From: Gemmatimonadales bacterium UBA7835
GTDB lineage: Bacteria > Gemmatimonadota > Gemmatimonadetes > Longimicrobiales > Gaopeijiaceae
Direction of reading: 5' to 3'
DNA: 7,355 nt
NCBI GenBank assembly: GCA_002500925.1
Contig: DLTN01000020.1
Location: 3,678-11,032 of the forward strand
In this document: one piece after another, positions 1 through 5,480 of the stretch
Position numbering within the stretch: position 1 is the first letter of the stretch
Layout of the letters: each line of letters opens with the position of its first letter
The notes under the pieces: model-generated
Seen by the model: the letters and a program-made list of their open reading frames with translations, nothing else
Database searches by the model: none
Told to the model about the DNA's origin: nothing
Translations under genes and position numbers: made by a program

Positions 1-18
1 AGTCGAGACTGTCGCTAA
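1..18 (+). other. Upstream flank of secA with abutting in-frame TAA
   Basis: These 18 bases precede the secA ATG. A TAA at 16-18 touches the ATG in the same frame, which blocks any N-terminal extension and fixes the secA start at position 19 or later. The frame before the TAA (five codons) could be the tail of an upstream gene, but too little is visible to say. The only Shine-Dalgarno-like bases are GAG at 5-7, 11 nt before the ATG, which is weak. Any promoter lies outside the window. Confidence 0.5.
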
Positions 19-3000
19 ATGCTCAAAACTGCCCTAAAGACCTTCGCAGGCTCACGTCATAAGCGTGAGGCGAAGAAGCTTCAACCCCTGGTGAGCGAGA
101 TCAACTCGTTCTTTGAGGGATTGTCTACGCTCACAGACGAAGAACTCAAGTCGAAGACTGCCGAGTTCAGGGGTTATATAGCTGAGCGTACTGCTCAGCT
201 GAAAGCTGAGATTTTAGAACGACGAGAGGAAAAGAGGCACTCGGAGGATCCATCAGATCGAGAGCGACTATCGCTCCAGATCGGCGAACTCGAAACGAAC
301 TTGCATGAGGAACTCGAAGAATGCCTCGAGGACCTTCTCCCTGAGGCTTTTGCCGTCGTTAAAGACGCATGTCGTCGACTTGTGGGCACTGAAGTTAAGG
401 TGACCGGTCAGATGCTTGAGTGGGACATGATTCCTTACGATGTCCAGCTGATTGGTGCGATAACCCTGCATCGTGGCAAGGTTGCCGAGATGGCGACTGG
501 GGAAGGGAAGACCCTGGTAGCGACGATGCCCCTCTACCTGAATGCATTAGCTGGCCGAGGTTCTCACTTGGTGACGGTCAACTCATATCTTGCTCAGCGC
601 GACGCCGAATGGATGGGGCATCTCTTCGGCTTCCTAGGACTTACAGTAGATGTGATCGACCGCCATGACCCTGGCTCACCCGAGCGTCAGGCGGCATATA
701 AGGCGGATGTCACCTATGGGACCAACAACGAGTTTGGATTCGACTACCTGCGTGACAATATGGTTCACCAGCTAGCACAAAAAGTTCAGCACGAGTACGC
801 GTATGCGATTGTGGATGAAATCGACTCGATCCTGATTGACGAAGCGCGGACGCCCCTCATCATATCGGGACCCGTAGGTAGGGATACGTCGACGCCTTTT
901 AAGCAGTTCAACCCTTTAGTTGCCTCGATCTATAAGAAGCAACACAGGCTTACAACTCAGCTAGTGAGTGAGGCGGAAGCCCATCTCGAAGTTGGAGAAG
1001 AGTTTGAGGCTGGTGAGAAGTTGCTGGCCGTGAAGCGGGGGTCTCCGAGGCATCGGAAACTCATGAAGCTGTTTGCTGATGATCCATCCTTGCAGACGCT
1101 CGTGAACAAGGTGGAGGCTGACTTCATGCGTGAGAAGCGTCTCTTCGAGGTCGATGAGATGCTCTACTTCGCCATGGATGAGAAGGGGCACAACACTCAT
1201 CTCTCGGATCGAGGACTTGATGAGCTGTCGCCGAACGATCCTGAGGCGTTCACGATCCCGGATCTTTCGGCAGAGGTCGGTGAGATAGAGGAGTCTGAGA
1301 CTTTATCCGTCGATGAGAAACGTGACCGGATTCAAGAACTAGAAGCCGAGTACGCGGCTAAGAGTCAAAAGATGCATGTGCTGCATCAGCTCTTGAAGGC
1401 CTACACGCTCTTCCACAAAGATGAGCGATACATAATCGGCGAGGATGGGCAGGTAGTCATCGTAGACGAGTTCACCGGTCGGCAGATGGCGGGTCGACGT
1501 TGGAGTGATGGCCTCCATCAAGCCGTAGAGGCCAAGGAAGGAGTCGAGATTCGTGGAGAGACGCAGACGCTCGCCACGATCACGATCCAGAATTATTTCC
1601 GCATGTACGACAAGCTCGCCGGGATGACGGGTACGGCGGAGACAGAAGAGAGCGAGTTCCACCAGATATACGGTCTCGACGTTTTGGTGATTCCGACCAA
1701 TCGACCGATTGCTCGGGATGATCGTGATGATCTGATTTTCCGCACGAAGCGGGAAAAGTACGTCGCGATCATGGATGAGATCGAACGGCTAAACCGGTTG
1801 GATCTTCCAGTACTCGTCGGGACGACAAACGTGGACGTGTCCGAAACTCTGGCAAGGATGCTCAAGCGACGTGGTATCGCGCATCAGGTTCTGAACGCTA
1901 AACATCACAAATCTGAGTCAGAGATTGTCCGTGATGCGGGCCAGCCCGGTGCGGTCACTGTCGCGACCAATATGGCTGGCCGAGGCACGGACATTAAGCT
2001 CCATGACAGTATAAAAGAGCCTCGAACGCTTTCGTGGGTCCAAGGGAAAGGAGTTGCTCTTGAAGACGTTCTGCCCATTGATCCAGTTAGGGCAGAAAAG
2101 CTTAAGATCGAGAAAGAGGACGATATCCTTGAAGAGGGTGGCCTGCAGATAATAGGGTCAGAGCGCCATGACTCTAGGCGGATAGATCGACAGTTAAGGG
2201 GCCGCTCCGGGCGCCAAGGAGACCCTGGTGCTTCGCAATTCTACCTCTCGCTCGAAGATGATCTCATGAGGCTCTTCGGGTCCGAGCGCATTGCAAATGT
2301 GATGGACAAGTGGGGCGCGGAAGAAGGAGAGGTGATCACCCACGGCCTTGTTACCAAGTCGATTGAGCGTGCTCAAAAACGAGTGGAGACCAACAACTTT
2401 GAGTCTCGTAAGAGATTGCTCGACTACGATGACGTTATGAACCAGCAGCGCGAGGTCATTTATGACCTCCGCTTGTTTGCTCTTGAGGGTGGTGAGGATC
2501 TTAAGGGTGAGGTGTGGGAGATGATCGAGCACGCGGCTCGGGACGCTATCGAAGAGTATGCGTCGGAAGAGGATAATCCTGAGCACTGGGATCTGGCGGG
2601 ACTCCGACGCCGGCTTGTACTCGATTTCTTCCTGATGGTCCAAGAACTGCCAGAAGAAAACGATGTTGAGCACGAGATCGAATTGCATGAGGTAGAGGAG
2701 TGGGTCCTTACAGGGCTCCGCAACTCCTTCTACAAAAAGATCGATACGCTAGGGGAGCACGTTGAGCAGATTATGAGCTTCATAATGCTCTCGGTTATCG
2801 ATGAAAAGTGGAAAGACCATCTCTACGACCTTGATCACCTTAAGGCTTCGATCGGGTTCCGCGGCTGGGGTCAGAAAGATCCACTAGTCGAGTACAAGAA
2901 AGAGGCCTACGAGATGTTCGTGGACCTGATGACGGATTTGCGACAAACCTTGTCGAGTTACTTTTTCCGAGCGCAATTCGGGCAGCCTCAGCAGAGGCGG

Positions 3001-3330
3001 GCTCCGCAACAGATGGTTCTGTCTGGGCCCCTAGGAGGTCCCCACTCGAGTGGGGCCGATGAAGCCGCGAGGGCTGCTGCCCGACGTGGGTCCGCGATTC
3101 CTAGAAGGCAACCTAAAGAGGATCCTTTGGGAATGTCGGTGAGGGCTGCGGCTGGTCAGTCTAGGTCTGCGGTCTCTCCGGGGCCTGATCCCAAGCAGCT
3201 GTCCACGAACCGTGGTGAGGAACAGAGGAGGCGTGCGCCAGTATCTGTCGAAAAAGAGCCAGGGCGGAATGATCCGTGTCCGTGCGGGTCGGGAAAGAAG
3301 TACAAGAAGTGTTGTTACGGGCGGGTTTGA
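19..3330 (+). CDS. secA: Preprotein translocase ATPase SecA (long, FCB-type)
   Basis: SecA is the cytosolic and membrane-peripheral ATPase that pushes unfolded preproteins through SecYEG. Visible motifs in order: Walker A ATGEGKT at residues 159-165; TYGTNNEFGFDYLRD around 231-245; Walker B DEID at 266-269 followed by SILIDEARTPLIISGP; DEFTGRQMAGRRWSDG at 483-498; GMTGTAETE at 535-543; NMAGRGTD at 651-658; the arginine-finger motif QLRGRSGRQGD at 725-735; an IRA1-like helical hairpin around 925-970; and a C-terminal zinc-binding SEC-C motif, C1087, C1089, C1098 and C1099. At 1103 residues it is about 200 longer than E. coli SecA. The extra length lies near residues 52-103 (charged, coiled-coil-like), 124-138, the PPXD region about 287-395 and 415-450, and a basic, Ala/Pro-rich probably disordered linker about 985-1081. 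The ATG start gives the family N-terminus (MLKTALKTFAGSRH). No strong Shine-Dalgarno sequence is visible in the 18 available bases. It ends 33 bp from convergent uvrB. Confidence 0.98.
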   Translation: MLKTALKTFAGSRHKREAKKLQPLVSEINSFFEGLSTLTDEELKSKTAEFRGYIAERTAQLKAEILERREEKRHSEDPSDRERLSLQIGELETNLHEELEECLEDLLPEAFAVVKDACRRLVGTEVKVTGQMLEWDMIPYDVQLIGAITLHRGKVAEMATGEGKTLVATMPLYLNALAGRGSHLVTVNSYLAQRDAEWMGHLFGFLGLTVDVIDRHDPGSPERQAAYKADVTYGTNNEFGFDYLRDNMVHQLAQKVQHEYAYAIVDEIDSILIDEARTPLIISGPVGRDTSTPFKQFNPLVASIYKKQHRLTTQLVSEAEAHLEVGEEFEAGEKLLAVKRGSPRHRKLMKLFADDPSLQTLVNKVEADFMREKRLFEVDEMLYFAMDEKGHNTHLSDRGLDELSPNDPEAFTIPDLSAEVGEIEESETLSVDEKRDRIQELEAEYAAKSQKMHVLHQLLKAYTLFHKDERYIIGEDGQVVIVDEFTGRQMAGRRWSDGLHQAVEAKEGVEIRGETQTLATITIQNYFRMYDKLAGMTGTAETEESEFHQIYGLDVLVIPTNRPIARDDRDDLIFRTKREKYVAIMDEIERLNRLDLPVLVGTTNVDVSETLARMLKRRGIAHQVLNAKHHKSESEIVRDAGQPGAVTVATNMAGRGTDIKLHDSIKEPRTLSWVQGKGVALEDVLPIDPVRAEKLKIEKEDDILEEGGLQIIGSERHDSRRIDRQLRGRSGRQGDPGASQFYLSLEDDLMRLFGSERIANVMDKWGAEEGEVITHGLVTKSIERAQKRVETNNFESRKRLLDYDDVMNQQREVIYDLRLFALEGGEDLKGEVWEMIEHAARDAIEEYASEEDNPEHWDLAGLRRRLVLDFFLMVQELPEENDVEHEIELHEVEEWVLTGLRNSFYKKIDTLGEHVEQIMSFIMLSVIDEKWKDHLYDLDHLKASIGFRGWGQKDPLVEYKKEAYEMFVDLMTDLRQTLSSYFFRAQFGQPQQRRAPQQMVLSGPLGGPHSSGADEAARAAARRGSAIPRRQPKEDPLGMSVRAAAGQSRSAVSPGPDPKQLSTNRGEEQRRRAPVSVEKEPGRNDPCPCGSGKKYKKCCYGRV

Positions 3331-3363
3331 TCGGGCTTAGCCGCTCAAGTCATCCTTGTGGCC
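3331..3363. other. Convergent spacer between secA and uvrB
   Basis: Only 33 bp separate the secA TGA from the uvrB TAA, which converge here. The best fold is a weak bulged stem of about 5 bp formed by CTTAG and CT-C-AAG near 3337-3350, with no T-run on either side. I therefore see no credible intrinsic terminator in either direction. Transcripts from the two strands probably overlap at their 3' ends or end by a factor-dependent route. Confidence 0.6.
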
Positions 3364-5349
3364 TTATTGTGCCGCTTTAGCTTCGAAAAACTGATCTCGG
3401 AGCAGAGCTGCACGCTCGAAGTCGAGAGCCTCGGCCGCTTCGGCCATTTCCTGCTCGAGGATCTTCAAGTACTCCTCGAGATTGACTTCGTCCTGATACG
3501 ATTCGGATGCTTTCACAGCCGCGGCCGTCGGAGCTTGACGGGCGTCGGCCACTCGCGTCGCGAATTCGATTTCTTCCACGGACTTCTGAATCGTTTCCGG
3601 CGTTATCCCATGCTCTTCGTTGTGCAAGATCTGGATCGCCCTTCTTCGGTTGGTTTCGTCTAAGCATTCCTTCATCGAGGCGGTGATTTTGTCTGCATAC
3701 AAAATTGCTTTTCCGCTTGCGTTCCTAGCAGCGCGACCTACGGTTTGTATCAACGACCTCGCATTACGAAGGAACCCCTCCTTGTCCGCGTCTAGGATGG
3801 CTACAAGTGACACTTCAGGAAGGTCGAGGCCTTCCCTAAGAAGGTTGATTCCCACCAGGACGTCGATTTTTCCAAGTCGAAGGCTTCGAAGGATCGCCAT
3901 GCGTTCAATCGTGTCGACTTCAGAGTGCATATAGCGCACTCGTACTCCGACTGACTGGAGGTACTCTGATAGATCCTCTGCCATTCGTTTAGTGAGCGTT
4001 GTGACGAGTACTCGCTCGCCGAGTTGCTCCCGTTCACGGATCTCCGCGAGCAAATCATCGACCTGACCTTTCACTGGCCGAACAGAGATTTCGGGATCGA
4101 TCAGTCCGGTTGGGCGGATGATCTGCTCCACGATCACTCCCCCGGTTCTCTCGATCTCCCAGTCGCCTGGGGTTGCAGACACGAAAACTGCTTTTGGAAC
4201 GACTTCCTGCCATTCATCGAATGTGAGTGGCCGATTGTCTAGCGCGGACGGCAGTCGGAAGCCGTGTTCTATCAGAACTTCTTTGCGTGACCGGTCTCCT
4301 TTATGCATGCCATTGATCTGAGGGATCGACACGTGGGACTCGTCCAAAACCGTTAGGAAGTCCGCGGGGAAATAGTCGATCAGGCAGGCAGGCCGCTCAC
4401 CGGTGCTGCGCCCACTGGTGTAAAGAGAGTAGTTCTCAATTCCCGGACAGGTCCCAATCTCAAGCATCATCTCGATGTCAAACTTGGTTCGCTGCTCTAG
4501 GCGTTGTGCTTCGAGTAGTTTGTTCGCCATGCGGAAAGATCTGAGTTGATGATCCAACTCGGTACGAATGGCTGGGACCATGCTCTCGATTGTCGTGCGA
4601 CGTGTTACATAGTGGCTGGCGGGATAGATCGCCGTCCGGTCTAGGGTTGTAATGATTTCTCCGGTCAGTGGGTCGAAACGGCTGATCCGCTCGACCTCGT
4701 CCCCCCACAATTCTATCCGAACCGCTTGTTCTTCGTAGGCAGGGAAGACTTCAACTGTGTCTCCTCTAACTCGGAAAGTGCCGCGTTCGAAGAGGTAGTC
4801 GTTCCTCCTGTATTGAATATCGACTAGGCCTCGGAGTATGTCTTTTCTAGAGTGCTCCTCATCCTTGGTAATGTGAAGCATCAGGCTCCGGTAATCCTTT
4901 GGGTTTCCTAGACCGAAGATGGAGGAGACTGACGCAACCACGATCACGTCTTCTCGTTCCATCAGTGAAGACGTGGTGCGTAGCCGGAGTCGCTCAATGT
5001 CTTCGTTGATTGAGGCGTCTTTCTCAATAAATGTATCTGTTGCTGCGACGTACGCTTCGGGTTGGTAATAGTCGTAGTACGAGATGAAGTACTCGACCGC
5101 ATTATGAGGGAAGAGGGCCTTGAGCTCACCGTAAAGCTGTGCCGCTAGAGTCTTGTTGTGTGACATGACCAGCGTGGGGCGTCCGTAGTTCGCGATCATA
5201 TGTGCGATGGTGAAGGTCTTACCCGTACCGGTCGCGCCGAGAAGAACCTGGTTGCTGTCACCTCGTTGGAGACCAGCGGTCAACTCGGTGATTGCTTCGG
5301 GCTGATCTCCAGCTGGCTCATGTGAAGACACGATCTGGAATGCGCTCAT
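3364..5349 (-). CDS. uvrB: Excinuclease ABC subunit UvrB
   Basis: UvrB is the damage-verifying helicase-like subunit of UvrABC nucleotide excision repair: UvrA loads it on DNA and it then recruits UvrC. Numbered from an upstream GTG at 5358 (664 aa), Walker A GATGTGKT is at 41-48. The Tyr-rich beta-hairpin that clamps one strand (YYDYYQPEAY) starts near 94. The UvrA-interacting domain 2 follows, around 150-250. DEAD-like VLDESH is at 337-342, SATPG at 394-398, GINLLREGLDLPEVSL at 503-518, and motif VI QTVGRAAR at 538-545. A C-terminal UVR coiled-coil domain (about 626-661), which pairs with UvrC, is present. The length is typical of the family. I chose ATG at 5349 (661 aa) because MSAFQIVSSHEPAGDQP matches family N-termini and this ATG overlaps an upstream TGA as ATGA. 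The GTG at 5358 adds only three residues. Neither start has a strong Shine-Dalgarno sequence, which fits translational coupling. All motifs look intact, so it should be functional. The upstream gene on this strand is rel. Confidence 0.98.
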   Translation of the reverse strand: MSAFQIVSSHEPAGDQPEAITELTAGLQRGDSNQVLLGATGTGKTFTIAHMIANYGRPTLVMSHNKTLAAQLYGELKALFPHNAVEYFISYYDYYQPEAYVAATDTFIEKDASINEDIERLRLRTTSSLMEREDVIVVASVSSIFGLGNPKDYRSLMLHITKDEEHSRKDILRGLVDIQYRRNDYLFERGTFRVRGDTVEVFPAYEEQAVRIELWGDEVERISRFDPLTGEIITTLDRTAIYPASHYVTRRTTIESMVPAIRTELDHQLRSFRMANKLLEAQRLEQRTKFDIEMMLEIGTCPGIENYSLYTSGRSTGERPACLIDYFPADFLTVLDESHVSIPQINGMHKGDRSRKEVLIEHGFRLPSALDNRPLTFDEWQEVVPKAVFVSATPGDWEIERTGGVIVEQIIRPTGLIDPEISVRPVKGQVDDLLAEIREREQLGERVLVTTLTKRMAEDLSEYLQSVGVRVRYMHSEVDTIERMAILRSLRLGKIDVLVGINLLREGLDLPEVSLVAILDADKEGFLRNARSLIQTVGRAARNASGKAILYADKITASMKECLDETNRRRAIQILHNEEHGITPETIQKSVEEIEFATRVADARQAPTAAAVKASESYQDEVNLEEYLKILEQEMAEAAEALDFERAALLRDQFFEAKAAQ

Positions 5350-5477
5350 CCTGCGCACTCGACCATGTTGCGATGCGGTGTCACTGCCATGCCCCTGCAG
5401 CGCGCCAGAGCTGTTCTTCTCAAGATTTGGTCAGCATTCGGGACGTTGATGCAGATCAATATGAAATCAGGTCTCAC
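5346..5477 (-). CDS. Possible 43-aa small ORF between rel and uvrB; CutA-like remnant?
   Basis: A GTG codon lies 3 nt after the rel stop and in the same frame. From it a 43-codon frame stays open to a TGA that overlaps the uvrB ATG (ATGA), filling nearly all of the rel-uvrB gap. The product begins VRPDFILICINVPNADQ, a hydrophobic strand followed by a polar stretch. This is followed by an Arg-rich segment and ends MVECAG. The start resembles, from memory, the first strand and turn of CutA (divalent-cation tolerance family: D-F-I-L-V-x-x-T-V-P-N), but the conserved Thr is Asn here. The later LAAC and tryptophan motifs are missing or blurred. The frame is less than half of CutA's usual length of about 105 residues. 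No convincing Shine-Dalgarno sequence precedes the GTG. An AGGGG sits about 7 nt before an internal GTG at 5384, which would give a 12-codon leader reaching the same TGA. It may be a decayed cutA, a coupled leader peptide or chance; a run this long without a stop is not rare. Confidence 0.3.
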   Translation of the reverse strand: MRPDFILICINVPNADQILRRTALARCRGMAVTPHRNMVECAG

Positions 5478-5480
5478 AGG

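Noticed and set aside
2194..2688. 164-codon reverse ORF opposite secA
   Set aside because: It is fully inside secA on the other strand. It has no recognisable domain and no room for independent signals, so it is a shadow frame.
3337..3350. Bulged hairpin as a secA or uvrB terminator
   Set aside because: The stem has only about 5 bp with a bulge, and there is no T-run on either strand.
3358..3663. 101-codon forward ORF starting in the secA-uvrB spacer
   Set aside because: All but its first codons are antisense to the UvrB C-terminal UVR domain. It has no family resemblance and no ribosome binding site.
5446..5459. Inverted repeat TTGAT-GCAG-ATCAA between rel and uvrB
   Set aside because: A perfect but only 5-bp, AT-rich stem with a 4-nt loop. 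It has no T-run for a terminator and no match to an operator I know, so it could easily be chance.
5400..5480. Possible sigma-70 promoter for uvrB (TTGAGA or TTGATC as -35)
   Set aside because: No acceptable -10 hexamer lies 16-18 bp downstream of either TTGA element on the reverse strand.
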